Positions 7,405 to 16,777 of a DNA stretch of 64,000 nt are shown one piece after another. Position 1 is the first letter of the stretch. Every line of letters begins with the position of its first letter. Source of the DNA: Phenylobacterium koreense. Its GTDB lineage: Bacteria > Pseudomonadota > Alphaproteobacteria > Caulobacterales > Caulobacteraceae. Under the pieces are notes generated by a model. It was not told the origin of the DNA. It saw nothing but the letters and a program-made list of their open reading frames with translations, and searched no databases. The stretch is taken from positions 1,116,001 to 1,180,000 of the forward strand of contig NZ_JBEPLU010000001.1 in assembly GCF_040545335.1 (NCBI RefSeq), written 5' to 3'. Made by a program: the position numbers and the translations under genes.

Positions 7405-8883
7405 TCAATCGGCGCTGGCCGAAGCCTGACGCCAGTCGGCGCCGGTGGCGGCGAACAGGCGGACGGCGTCGGCCAGGCGTTGGCCCTCGGCGCGCGCCAG
7501 CGCCGACTGGGCGTTGTGCGAGCTGCGCTGGGCGTCGAGCACCTCGAGGAAGCCGCCGCCGCCATTCTGGAAGGCGAGCTTGGCCAGGCGCAGATGTTCC
7601 TCGGCCTGTTCCGAGACTCGCTGCTGAGCGGTGATCGCCTCGTCGTCAGCGGCCAGGGCCGACATGGCGTCGGCCACCTGGCCGAAGGCGGTCAGCACGG
7701 TCTGCTGGTAGCGGGCCGAAGCGATCGCCGCAGCCTCGCGCGCCTGCTGGCGCCGCGCCTTGAGCGCCCCACCGTTGAACAGCGGCGCCGTCAGGCCCGC
7801 GCCGATGTTCCAACCGGTGGCGTCGTAGGAGAACAGGTCGTCCGGCTTCAGCGAACCCTGGGCGATCGACGCGCTGAGGCCGATCTTCGGATAAAGGTCG
7901 GCGGTCGCCACGCCGATGTCGGCGGTGGCGGCGTGCAGGTCGGACTCGGCGGCCAGAATGTCCGGCCGCTTTCGCACGAGTTCCGAAGGCAGGGTCACCG
8001 GGATCTCCGAGCTGAGGCCCATTTCGGCCAGCTTGAACTCGGGAGCGGCCCAATCGGCCGGCGCTTTGCCCACCAGCACGGCCAGGGCGTGGCGGGCGGC
8101 CGAGAGTTCGCCGCGCAGCGGCGGCAGCAGCGCACGGTCGGCCTCGAGCTGGGTCTCGGCGGCGACCTTAGCGGTTCGGGTCGAGCCGCCAAGCGCGTTG
8201 GCCTTGCGCACCAGTTCGACGTTGGCCTCGTCGTCGGCGATCATTCCCTCGACCGCGTCGATCTGGGCCTGGAGGGTGGCGATGGTCACCGCCTGCAGGG
8301 CGACGTTGGCGGTCAGCGACAGATAGGCCGCGTCGGTTCGGCGCGCCTGCGCCTCCAGACGCGCCGCCGCGCCCTCCAGCTTGCGCCGTTCGCCGCCGAA
8401 GATGTCGAGATCGTAGGAGATTCCGCCGCCGACCGAATAGAGGCTGAAGGTCGGGTTGCTGAGCTGCACGTCACCGAAGCCGGTGAAGCCGAAGGCCTGC
8501 AGGTTGGCCCGCTGGCGATTGAAGCCGCCGTTGAGATCGGCCTGAGGCCCCGCCTCGCCGCGCGCCAGGGCCAGGGCCGAGCGGGCCTGCCGCAGGGTGG
8601 CGTCGGCCTCGGCCAGGGTCGGACTGTCGGCCAGGGCCTGGCGGACGACCGCATCGAGGGTCGGGGAGCCGAGGGCCGTCCACCAGGGCCCGCTCGCCGC
8701 GCCCGCGGCGTCCAGGCGAGCTTCCACGGGCGCGGCGTCGCCGGCCATGGCGTAGGCGCCGGTCGCAGGCGCGGCCGGCTGTTCGAAATCAGGCCCCACC
8801 GTGGCGCAGGCCGACAGCAGGGCGGCCAGGCTAATGCTGGCCAGGAGGGCCGCAGGGCGGCGGGCGTTAGTCGACGGCGACAT
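7405..8883 (-). CDS. Outer-membrane efflux channel lipoprotein (NodT/OprM/TolC family)
   Basis: A 492-aa protein with a lipoprotein signal (LASISLAALLSACATVGPDF, lipobox LSAC). The NodT-family body has two repeated helical/strand halves, with motifs such as NPTFSLYSVGGGISYDLDIFG and SYDATGWNIGAGLTAPLFNG. It would form the trimeric outer-membrane duct for the EmrAB-like pump encoded immediately upstream. Its start overlaps the emrB-like stop by 17 nt, so it is the last gene of a three-gene efflux operon on the minus strand. The exported compounds are unknown. Confidence 0.93.
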   Translation of the reverse strand: MSPSTNARRPAALLASISLAALLSACATVGPDFEQPAAPATGAYAMAGDAAPVEARLDAAGAASGPWWTALGSPTLDAVVRQALADSPTLAEADATLRQARSALALARGEAGPQADLNGGFNRQRANLQAFGFTGFGDVQLSNPTFSLYSVGGGISYDLDIFGGERRKLEGAAARLEAQARRTDAAYLSLTANVALQAVTIATLQAQIDAVEGMIADDEANVELVRKANALGGSTRTAKVAAETQLEADRALLPPLRGELSAARHALAVLVGKAPADWAAPEFKLAEMGLSSEIPVTLPSELVRKRPDILAAESDLHAATADIGVATADLYPKIGLSASIAQGSLKPDDLFSYDATGWNIGAGLTAPLFNGGALKARRQQAREAAAIASARYQQTVLTAFGQVADAMSALAADDEAITAQQRVSEQAEEHLRLAKLAFQNGGGGFLEVLDAQRSSHNAQSALARAEGQRLADAVRLFAATGADWRQASASAD

Positions 8884-10399
8884 GGACGTTATCTTCCGCC
8901 TTGGTCTTTGGGGTGCGCATGAGAAGGATGAGGGGCGCGCAGAGGATGGTGATCCCCAGCATCAGCCTGAAATCGTCGATGTAGGAGAGCATGGAGGCCT
9001 GGCGGTTGATCATCCCGCTGAAGCCGGCCATGGCGCTCTGGGTGTGGAAGAGCAGCGGCTCGTAGGCCTGGAACAGGGGATTGTCCGGCCGGGCGTGCTC
9101 CACCATCACGGTGCGATGGGTCTCGATCCCGCTGACGTACTTGGCCTGCATGATCGAGATGCCGGCGGCCGAGCCGATGTTGCGGATCAGGGTGAAGAGA
9201 CCGGCGCCCTCGGCCCGGTACTGGGCCTGGACGGTCGCGAAGGCGATGGTCGACAGCGGCACGAAGACGAGGCCCGTCCCGACGCCCGACAGGAAGCCCG
9301 AGACGATGATCAGGTGGGTGTCCATGTCGAGTGTGAAGTGGGTCATCTGCCACAGGGACACGGCGCTGATCGTCAGGCCCGCCAGCAGGATGAGCTTGAT
9401 GTTCACCCGGCCGATGAGCTGGCCCACCGCGAACATGGCGACAAAGGACCCGATCCCGCGCGGCATGCTGACCAGGCCGGTGAAGGCCACCGGATAGCCC
9501 AGCAGGGTCTGCATCATCGGCGGCAGCAGGGCGAGCGTCGAATAGAGCAGGATGCCGATGAAGAAGCCGAATATGCAGCAGGTGATGAAGTTGGCGTCCG
9601 CCAGCAGGGCGCGCGCCACGAAGGGCTTGGCCGCCGTCGCGAGCTGCACCCCGAAGATCCAGAGCGCGATGATCGTCACCACCAGATAGGTCCAGATCTC
9701 GGCCGAGCCGAACCAGTCCTGGCTGGGGCCGCGGTCGAGCAGGAGCTGGAAGGCGCCGATGGCGAGCGCCAGGCTCGCAAAGCCCAGGATGTCGAAGGGC
9801 CGCTTTTCGTCGCCCTTCTTCTCCGAGAGAAACAGGAAGACGCCGGCGAAGGCCAGGAGGCCGACCGGCAGGTTGATGAAGAACACCCAGCGCCAGTCGA
9901 GGTTGTCGGTCAGCCAGCCGCCCAGAGCCGGGCCGAGGATCGGGCCGAGCACCGCGCCGGCGCCCCACACCGCCATGGCCTGGCCGTGGCGCTCGGGTGG
10001 GTTGATGTCCAGCAGCACCGCCTGGGACAGCGGGATCAGCGCCGCGCCGAACAGGCCCTGCAGCAGGCGGAAGAGGACGATCTCCACCAGGCTCGTGGCG
10101 ATGCCGCACAGCATCGAGGCGACGGTGAACCCGGCGATGGAGATCAGGAACACCGTCTTGCGGCCCAACCGATCGGCCAGGAAGCCGGTCAGCGGAGTCA
10201 TGATCGTCGCCGCGACGATGTATGAGGTCAGCACCCAGGTGATCTGGTCAGCCGACGCCGAGACGCTGCCCTGGATATGCGGCAGCGCGACGTTGGCGAT
10301 CGTCGTGTCCAGCGAGTTCATGATCGTCGCCAGCATGACGGCGATCGTAATGGGAACCCGGTTGGCGGCGTCGCCCTTGCCGTTGCCGGCTCCGGTCAT
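8867..10399 (-). CDS. emrB: DHA2-family major facilitator drug exporter (EmrB-like)
   Basis: A 510-aa, 14-segment MFS transporter. It carries LDTTIANVALP in the first segment, GFLADRLGRK (motif A) after the second, and LGPILGPALGGWL (motif C, antiporter type) in the fifth. DHA2 proteins with an EmrA-type adaptor expel hydrophobic drugs and uncouplers across both membranes using the proton gradient. The gene overlaps the adaptor gene by 4 nt and the channel gene by 17 nt, so the three are tightly coupled. Expression is probably governed by the divergent LysR gene. Confidence 0.93.
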   Translation of the reverse strand: MTGAGNGKGDAANRVPITIAVMLATIMNSLDTTIANVALPHIQGSVSASADQITWVLTSYIVAATIMTPLTGFLADRLGRKTVFLISIAGFTVASMLCGIATSLVEIVLFRLLQGLFGAALIPLSQAVLLDINPPERHGQAMAVWGAGAVLGPILGPALGGWLTDNLDWRWVFFINLPVGLLAFAGVFLFLSEKKGDEKRPFDILGFASLALAIGAFQLLLDRGPSQDWFGSAEIWTYLVVTIIALWIFGVQLATAAKPFVARALLADANFITCCIFGFFIGILLYSTLALLPPMMQTLLGYPVAFTGLVSMPRGIGSFVAMFAVGQLIGRVNIKLILLAGLTISAVSLWQMTHFTLDMDTHLIIVSGFLSGVGTGLVFVPLSTIAFATVQAQYRAEGAGLFTLIRNIGSAAGISIMQAKYVSGIETHRTVMVEHARPDNPLFQAYEPLLFHTQSAMAGFSGMINRQASMLSYIDDFRLMLGITILCAPLILLMRTPKTKAEDNVHVAVD

Positions 10400-11490
10400 C
10401 GCGCGGCCGCCGCCGTACGCAGCGCCGAGCGGACGTCGACCTTCACCTTGGCGCTGAGGCCGCCGCTGAGGTCGGGCGCAGCTTCATCGAGGGCCAGACG
10501 GACGGGCAGGCGCTGGACCACCTTCACCCAGTTGCCGGTGGCGTTCTCGGGCGGCAGCAGGGCGAAACTGGAGCCGGTGCCCGGGCTGAAGCTGGCCACA
10601 TGGGCCTTCAGCTCATGATCGTAGGCGTCGATCTTCACCGTGGCGGCCTGGCCGACTCGCATGTGAGCGAGCTGGTCTTCCTTGAAGTTGGCCTCGATCC
10701 ACGGCGTGCCGGAGATCAGCCAGAAGAGCGTCTGGGAGGCGTTGACGCGGTTGCCCACCTGGATCTGCTCGACCTTGGTCACCACGCCGTCGGCCGGGGC
10801 GGTCACCACCGTGTAGGAGAGATTGAGCTTGGCCTGGTCGAGGGCCGCCTTGGCTTGCAGCACCTTGGGATGCTGATCGACGGGCAGGGTCGCCCGGCCG
10901 CCGATGTCGGCCAGGGCCGAGGCCATCTGCTGACGGACCACCGGGATCTGCCGGCGGGCCTGCTCGGCCGCGTGGGCGGCTTCGTCTGCCTGGGCTTGGG
11001 TCGAAACGCCTGCGGCGGCCAGCGCCTTCTGGCGGGCGGCTTCGCGCTCGGTGTAGCTCACCGTCTCCTGCGCAGCCGCGAGGTCGGCCTGGCGTTGCTC
11101 GTAGACCGCGCGCGAACCGCTGACTTCATACTGCGCGGCGGCCAGCGCGGCCTCGGCCTGGGCGACCGCGACCTGATAGTCGGCGGGGTCCAGTTTGAAG
11201 AGCAACTGGCCCCTGCGGACCTGCTGGTTCTCCTTGACGTCGACCTCGATCACCCGGCCGTCGATGCTCGGGCTGATGCCTGCGCGGGCGGTCTGGACAT
11301 AGGCGTTGTCGGTTGTCTGGAACCGGCCGCTTGTCAGCACGAAATAGCCAACCACCGCGATGATCAGCAGCGGGCCGCCGATCATCAACGGCCAACGCAG
11401 CCTTTGCCCGAGGGAAGGTTCCGGCGGCCGATGGCTCGCCGCGTCCTGCTCCACTTCGGCGATCGCCTGATAGCCTTCCGCGTCGCTCAC
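10396..11490 (-). CDS. emrA: HlyD/EmrA-family membrane fusion protein
   Basis: 364 aa from the GTG at 11490, which has GGAG 6 nt upstream; a GTG four codons earlier lacks a ribosome site. A single N-terminal membrane anchor (WPLMIGGPLLIIAVVGYFVL) is followed by the first barrel/lipoyl half (DNAYVQTARAGISPSIDGRV), a long coiled-coil hairpin rich in Ala and Gln, and the second lipoyl half (VTAPADGVVTKVEQIQVGN). This is the periplasmic adaptor linking the EmrB-like transporter to the outer-membrane channel. It is the first gene of the efflux operon, divergent from a LysR regulator. Confidence 0.92.
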   Translation of the reverse strand: MSDAEGYQAIAEVEQDAASHRPPEPSLGQRLRWPLMIGGPLLIIAVVGYFVLTSGRFQTTDNAYVQTARAGISPSIDGRVIEVDVKENQQVRRGQLLFKLDPADYQVAVAQAEAALAAAQYEVSGSRAVYEQRQADLAAAQETVSYTEREAARQKALAAAGVSTQAQADEAAHAAEQARRQIPVVRQQMASALADIGGRATLPVDQHPKVLQAKAALDQAKLNLSYTVVTAPADGVVTKVEQIQVGNRVNASQTLFWLISGTPWIEANFKEDQLAHMRVGQAATVKIDAYDHELKAHVASFSPGTGSSFALLPPENATGNWVKVVQRLPVRLALDEAAPDLSGGLSAKVKVDVRSALRTAAAAR

Positions 11491-11603
11491 GCGCTGCTCC
11501 ACGTCTCTATGCGGCCGGCGAGCGCCGTCCGCGAAATTTCTGTCGGATGGGTAGGAGGCGGGCGGGGAGGCCTACCTTGACGGTGCAGATAGGCTTCCAG
11601 CTT

Positions 11604-11621
11604 TCATGATCCAAATGATAG
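11604..11621. promoter_or_regulatory. Candidate LysR operator between emrA and lysR
   Basis: The 18-mer TCATGATCCAAATGATAG has TCAT/ATGA half-sites separated by 7 nt and ends 15 nt before the ATG of the LysR gene. It differs at only two positions from an 18-mer in the same place before the other LysR gene of the window (22286-22303). A second short dyad (ATCATGAATGAT, 11634-11645) overlaps the start codon. It probably serves autoregulation and control of the divergent efflux operon. Confidence 0.55.
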
Positions 11622-11636
11622 TTTGTCACCACCATC

Positions 11637-12581
11637 ATGAATGATACTCATCTTCGTAATCTCGATCTGAACCTCATGCGGGTCTTCGTGGCCTTGCTGG
11701 AGGAGGAGAGCGCCACGCGGGCGGGCGAGCAACTGGGCCTGACCCAATCGGCGGTCAGCCACGCCCTTGGCCGGCTGCGGGCGGCGCTGGGCGACGACCT
11801 CTTCGTTCGCGGCCCGCTGGGCCTGCGCGCCACGCCGAGGGCCGCGGAGATGGGCGGGGCGGTGCGCGCGGCCCTGAAGCTGCTGGAGGAGGCGATCGCC
11901 CCGGCCTTCGACCCGGAAACCACCCAGCGGGTCTTCAACGTGGCGGCCAGCGCCTATGCCTGTTCGGTGCTGATGCCGGCCGTGGTCAAGCGGCTGCTGG
12001 TCGAGGCGCCCGGCGCCAAGCTGCACCTGGCCAGCCCCACCTCGCACCTGGCCGAAGACCTCGACCGCGGCCGGCTGGACATGGCGCTGGGCGGCTTCGA
12101 CCATGTCGCCGAACGCTTCACCCATACGCCGCTGTTCGAGGACACCGGGGTCTGGGTCATCCGCTCGGGCCACCCGGCGCTGGAGCATGGAGTCAGCGAC
12201 GAGGTGCTGGCCGCCCTGCCCCGGCTGGTCATCGGGGCGCCCGACCCGCGCGAAACCACCCAGGGCCGAGGCGTCGGCCTGCAGCGTATCGCCAACTGGA
12301 GCGAGGAATACGCCCTGGGCGGGGTGAGCCTGCGGGAGGTCGACAGCCCGATCAGCGTGCCCGACCCCTATTCGGCCCTGGTGATGGTGGCCGACACCGA
12401 CGTCGCCGCCCTGCTTCCGCGCAGGCTGGCGCAACTGGCCGAACAGGGCGGCCGGGCGGTGCTGATCGAACCGAGCCGCGAACCGACCCCGTTCGTCGTC
12501 GGGGCGGTGGTGCGCAGCGGCGAGACCGGCGCGGTCGAGTGGCTATTGAGGCTGGTCTGCGAGGTGGCGGCCGAGCTTTAG
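11637..12581 (+). CDS. LysR-family transcriptional regulator (efflux neighbour)
   Basis: A 314-aa LTTR. The winged helix-turn-helix at residues about 8-65 contains FVALLEEESATRAGEQLGL and TQSAVSHALGRLRAALGDDL, followed by the periplasmic-binding-protein-like effector domain. It opens LRNLDLNLMRVFVALLEEES, typical of the NodD/NahR-like branch of LTTRs. It is divergent from emrA-emrB-channel across a 146-nt gap with a clear dyad, so it most likely senses a small molecule and switches the pump. It ends 7 nt before the sdaA stop codon (convergent), with no terminator between. Confidence 0.93.
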   Translation: MNDTHLRNLDLNLMRVFVALLEEESATRAGEQLGLTQSAVSHALGRLRAALGDDLFVRGPLGLRATPRAAEMGGAVRAALKLLEEAIAPAFDPETTQRVFNVAASAYACSVLMPAVVKRLLVEAPGAKLHLASPTSHLAEDLDRGRLDMALGGFDHVAERFTHTPLFEDTGVWVIRSGHPALEHGVSDEVLAALPRLVIGAPDPRETTQGRGVGLQRIANWSEEYALGGVSLREVDSPISVPDPYSALVMVADTDVAALLPRRLAQLAEQGGRAVLIEPSREPTPFVVGAVVRSGETGAVEWLLRLVCEVAAEL

Positions 12582-12588
12582 CCACCCG

Positions 12589-13962
12589 TCAGCACTCCAC
12601 GACGTTTACGGCCAGGCCGCCCAGCGAGGTTTCCTTGTAGATTTCGCTCATGTCCTCGCCGGTGCGCTTCATGGTGGCGATGACCTTGTCCAGCGAGACG
12701 GTGTGCTGTCCATCGCCCAGCAGCGCCAGCCGCGAGGCGTCGATGGCCTTCACAGCACCCATGGCGTTGCGCTCGATGCAGGGGATCTGGACCAGCCCGC
12801 CGATGGGATCGCAGGTCAGGCCAAGATTGTGCTCCATGGCGATCTCGGCGGCGTTCTCGATCTGGGCGTTGGCGCCCCCCAGGGCCGCGGTCAGACCGGC
12901 CGCCGCCATCGAACAGGCGACGCCCACCTCGCCCTGGCAACCGACCTCCGCGCCCGAGATCGAGGCGTTGCGCTTGTAGAGCGCGCCGATGGCCGCGGCG
13001 GTCAGCAGGAAGGTTCGCCTTCCCTCCGGCCCGCCGCGGTGGAAGCGGTCGTAATATCTGAGCACCGCCGGCAGCAGCCCGGCCGCGCCATTGGTGGGGG
13101 CGGTGACGACCCGGCCGCCGGCGGCGTTCTCCTCGTTCACCGCAAGCGCCCAGAGGTTCACCCAGTCGAGCGCCGCCAGGGGGTCGGAGATGTTGCGCTC
13201 CACCTTGGCCATCAGTTCGTTGTGGATCTGGCGCGCGCGGCGGCGGACCTTCAGCCCGCCCGGCAGACAGCCCTCCTGCCGCAGGCCGCGGTCGATGCAC
13301 GCCTCCATGGCCGCGAAGACATCGTCGAGGCCCTGGTTGACCTCCTCGGCCGTGCGCGTCGCCGTTTCGTTGGCGAACATCAGTTCGGCGATGGAGAGCC
13401 CGGCGGCGTCCGCCTGAGCCAACAGTTCGGCGCCGGAGGCGAAGGGATAGGGTTCGACGGCCGCCTGCGCCACCGTCGCGCCCGCCGCCATCTCGGCGGC
13501 GTCCAGCACGAAACCTCCGCCTACGGAGAAATAGACGTCTTCGGCCAGCAGCGCCTCGCCGTCATAGGCGCGCAGGGCCAGGGCGTTGGGATGCTGCGGC
13601 AGGCGCTCGCGCCCCGCCCACAGGATGTCGCGCGCCTCGTCGAAGCCGATGGTAGGGCCGACGCGGCCGAGGGGAAGCCGCCCCGTGGCCCTGATCTCCT
13701 CCAGCGCCGCCTCGGCGGCGTCCGGATCGATGGTGGCCGGTGCGAACCCGGCCAGGCCCAGCATGACCGCGCGGTCGGTGGCGTGCCCGCGGCCAGTGAG
13801 GGCCAGGGAGGCGTAAAGCTTCGCCTCCACCCGCGTCGTGCGCGCCAGCAGGCCCCGGCCCGCCAGCCGTTCGACGAAGCGGCCTGCCGCCGTCATCGGC
13901 CCCATGGTGTGCGAGCTCGAGGGGCCCACTCCCAGCTTGAACAGATCAAAGGCGCTCGCCAT
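12589..13962 (-). CDS. sdaA: L-serine ammonia-lyase, iron-sulfur type
   Basis: 457 aa from the ATG at 13962, chosen because family members begin a few residues before FDLFKLGVGPSSSHTMGPM; an in-frame ATG at 13980 is also possible. The SSSHT motif of the beta domain is present, as are the cysteines in GCQGEVGVACSMAAAG, LTCDPIGGLVQIPCIERN and the C-terminal VVEC expected for the 4Fe-4S cluster and tail-in-active-site arrangement. It converts L-serine to pyruvate and ammonia. It stands alone and converges with the LysR gene. Confidence in function is high. Confidence 0.95.
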   Translation of the reverse strand: MASAFDLFKLGVGPSSSHTMGPMTAAGRFVERLAGRGLLARTTRVEAKLYASLALTGRGHATDRAVMLGLAGFAPATIDPDAAEAALEEIRATGRLPLGRVGPTIGFDEARDILWAGRERLPQHPNALALRAYDGEALLAEDVYFSVGGGFVLDAAEMAAGATVAQAAVEPYPFASGAELLAQADAAGLSIAELMFANETATRTAEEVNQGLDDVFAAMEACIDRGLRQEGCLPGGLKVRRRARQIHNELMAKVERNISDPLAALDWVNLWALAVNEENAAGGRVVTAPTNGAAGLLPAVLRYYDRFHRGGPEGRRTFLLTAAAIGALYKRNASISGAEVGCQGEVGVACSMAAAGLTAALGGANAQIENAAEIAMEHNLGLTCDPIGGLVQIPCIERNAMGAVKAIDASRLALLGDGQHTVSLDKVIATMKRTGEDMSEIYKETSLGGLAVNVVEC

Positions 13963-14060
13963 GCAGCTTAGGTAGGCCATCGCCGGAAAGCCGCCAAGCC
14001 GTCGCCGCAGACGGCGAGCTTGCAGGTGACGAGAGCGCAGGCCCTGGAGTAGTCGAGGGC

Positions 14061-14609
14061 ATGGATACGGCCCTGACCATCCGCCTGGCCCTGGAGGCCG
14101 ACATCCCGACGCTGCGCCAGGTGATGGAACGGGCGATCGACCAGTTGCTGCCGGCCTTCCTGCCGGCGCCGCAGGTGGCGGCCTCGCGCGAGGTGATGGG
14201 GCTGGACAGCCAACTCATCGCCGACCGCACCTATTATGTGGTCCAGGCGGGCGAGGCGATCGCCGGCTGCGGCGGCTGGAGCCGGCGCGCCACCCTGTTC
14301 GGGGGCGACCACTCGGCCGGCCGCGACGCGGCCCTGCTCGATCCGGCGACGGAAGCGGCCCGGGTGCGCGCCATGTACACCGACCCGGCCTTCACCCGCC
14401 GCGGCGTCGGCCGGATGATCCTGGCGACCTGCGAGGCCGCGGCCGCAGCCGAGGGATTCGACCGCTGCGAGATGGCCGCGACCATGGCCGGCGAGCCGCT
14501 CTACGCCGCCTGCGGCTACCGGCGCATCGAGCCCTTCGAAGCCGAAACGTCCGCCGGCGTGCGCGTGCCGCTGGTGCGGATGGGCAAGTCGATCGCGCGC
14601 CCGGCCTGA
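14061..14609 (+). CDS. GNAT-family N-acetyltransferase
   Basis: A 182-aa protein with the GNAT fold. It starts TIRLALEADIPTLRQVMERA; the acetyl-CoA-binding motif is VRAMYTDPAFTRRGVGRMIL (R/QxxGxG/A type), and the C-terminal part is AGEPLYAACGYRRIEPFE. The substrate is unknown; family members acetylate amines on small molecules or proteins. It is divergent from sdaA and followed 90 nt later by adhC on the same strand, without clear functional connection. Confidence 0.9.
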   Translation: MDTALTIRLALEADIPTLRQVMERAIDQLLPAFLPAPQVAASREVMGLDSQLIADRTYYVVQAGEAIAGCGGWSRRATLFGGDHSAGRDAALLDPATEAARVRAMYTDPAFTRRGVGRMILATCEAAAAAEGFDRCEMAATMAGEPLYAACGYRRIEPFEAETSAGVRVPLVRMGKSIARPA

Positions 14610-14699
14610 TCGCCGCCGGGCTTTCACCACGCCTTCCGGGGCTTTCCCTTCGGCGCCGCTCGGCGTAGGTGGGGCGGGAAGCCATCCAACGAGGACGCC

Positions 14700-15812
<1,113 letters not shown>

Positions 15813-15985
15813 GGGGCGCACTACGGGAGTTATTGTTCCTAATTTGTTCTGGACAAATTCGGGGAAATCCTGGATGATTTGGTCATCGCTCGCCTAGTGG
15901 GTTTGAGCGGATACATCCAGCACAGCCGACCGCAATCACCGCGGGCCAGCGTGCGATTTCCCTTCAATTTGCAGAAAGAACGCAG

Positions 15986-16600
15986 ATGGCGAAGATGCCT
16001 CTCGGCGAACCAAAAAGCGTACCCGATCCGGAAGGTGAACTCTACGACCGTGAGATGGCGAGAAGGAAGATTGCTCGCCCTACTACTCTTCAATCTTTCA
16101 TTCCGGTCGTCGGGCCTGCTTGGGAGGCGGCCGCGGACTTTCAGGACGGCGACTACGCAAGCGCCGCATTCAATGGTGCGATGGCAGTAGCAGATGTTCT
16201 TCCCGTCGGGATTGCAGCGAAAGGCGTTAGGGCGGCAAGCAAGGGCGTAACGATGCTCAAAAAGGGCTCGGTCACCGCGAACGCTGCGGCAAAGTCCCTT
16301 CGACGCAAAGGCGTCGCCGGCAAAGGCCAAGAGATTCACCACACGATCCCACTAAAAGGGAAAAGCAGGACGGCACAGGACCCGCGCAACAACTACATGT
16401 TCCTCAAGGTCCTGCCCAAGGAACAACATCGACGCCTTACCGGCAGCTGGGATGGCAAGCCGCGATACGATCCGATCCGCCGCGTCTGGTATGGCACCAA
16501 CGACTGGCAGAAGGCGCTTCCAACAACCCTCGTCGGCGATGCGATGGATACGCTAGAGAACTTTGTCGGCCGCGGACCGCAGCAAAGGAAGACGAACTAG
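15986..16600 (+). CDS. Orphan polymorphic-toxin-like protein with putative HNH-type nuclease domain
   Basis: A 204-aa protein I cannot place in a named family. Residues about 36-90 form a hydrophobic pre-toxin-like segment (SFIPVVGPAWEAAADFQDGD, then AMAVADVLPVGIAAKGV). Residues 113-180 resemble the HNH/colicin-type nuclease tip of polymorphic toxins: GQEIHHTIPLKG (H118, H119), NN at 135-136, and LPKEQHRRL (H148), followed by WYGTNDWQKALP. There is no signal peptide, secretion domain or VgrG/Rhs part. No immunity gene is evident after it. It lies in DNA that reads as lower in GC than its flanks (about 15813-16600), between adhC and the APH-like gene, suggesting insertion by transfer. The ribosome site is weak. 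Confidence 0.55.
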   Translation: MAKMPLGEPKSVPDPEGELYDREMARRKIARPTTLQSFIPVVGPAWEAAADFQDGDYASAAFNGAMAVADVLPVGIAAKGVRAASKGVTMLKKGSVTANAAAKSLRRKGVAGKGQEIHHTIPLKGKSRTAQDPRNNYMFLKVLPKEQHRRLTGSWDGKPRYDPIRRVWYGTNDWQKALPTTLVGDAMDTLENFVGRGPQQRKTN

Positions 16601-16777
16601 GGAAGCAGCGCCCCCCAGAATTCGCACCCTCTCGCGGAGTTCCGCGAGAGGGCGCGAACAGCCGCTAAGGCCCGCATTCGCTACACGATCCCCGACGCCG
16701 AACCGGTCGTCCTGGATGTCTCAACCCCGATCTGCGACGCGCTCGCCGCTCAGAACAGCTCGTCCATCAGCCGGTAG
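16601..16777 (+). other. Open frame continuing in frame after the toxin stop codon
   Basis: After the TAG at 16598-16600 the same frame stays open for 58 codons to TAG at 16775. Its composition is protein-like (for example HPLAEFRERARTAAKARIRY and IPDAEPVVLDVSTPI) with strong G/C in third positions from about 16660 on. There is no ATG near its beginning, and its end overlaps the 3' end of the convergent APH-like gene. It may be the remnant of another gene's C terminus, a readthrough extension, or chance. Confidence 0.25.
16621..16658. terminator. Strong hairpin after the toxin gene
   Basis: The stem CCCTCTCGCGG / CCGCGAGAGGG with loop AGTT (16627-16652) is extended by TTCGC / GCGAA with one mismatch, about 20 nt after the toxin stop codon. 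No T-run follows on the plus strand, so it is terminator-like or an RNA-protecting structure rather than a canonical intrinsic terminator. Confidence 0.45.
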
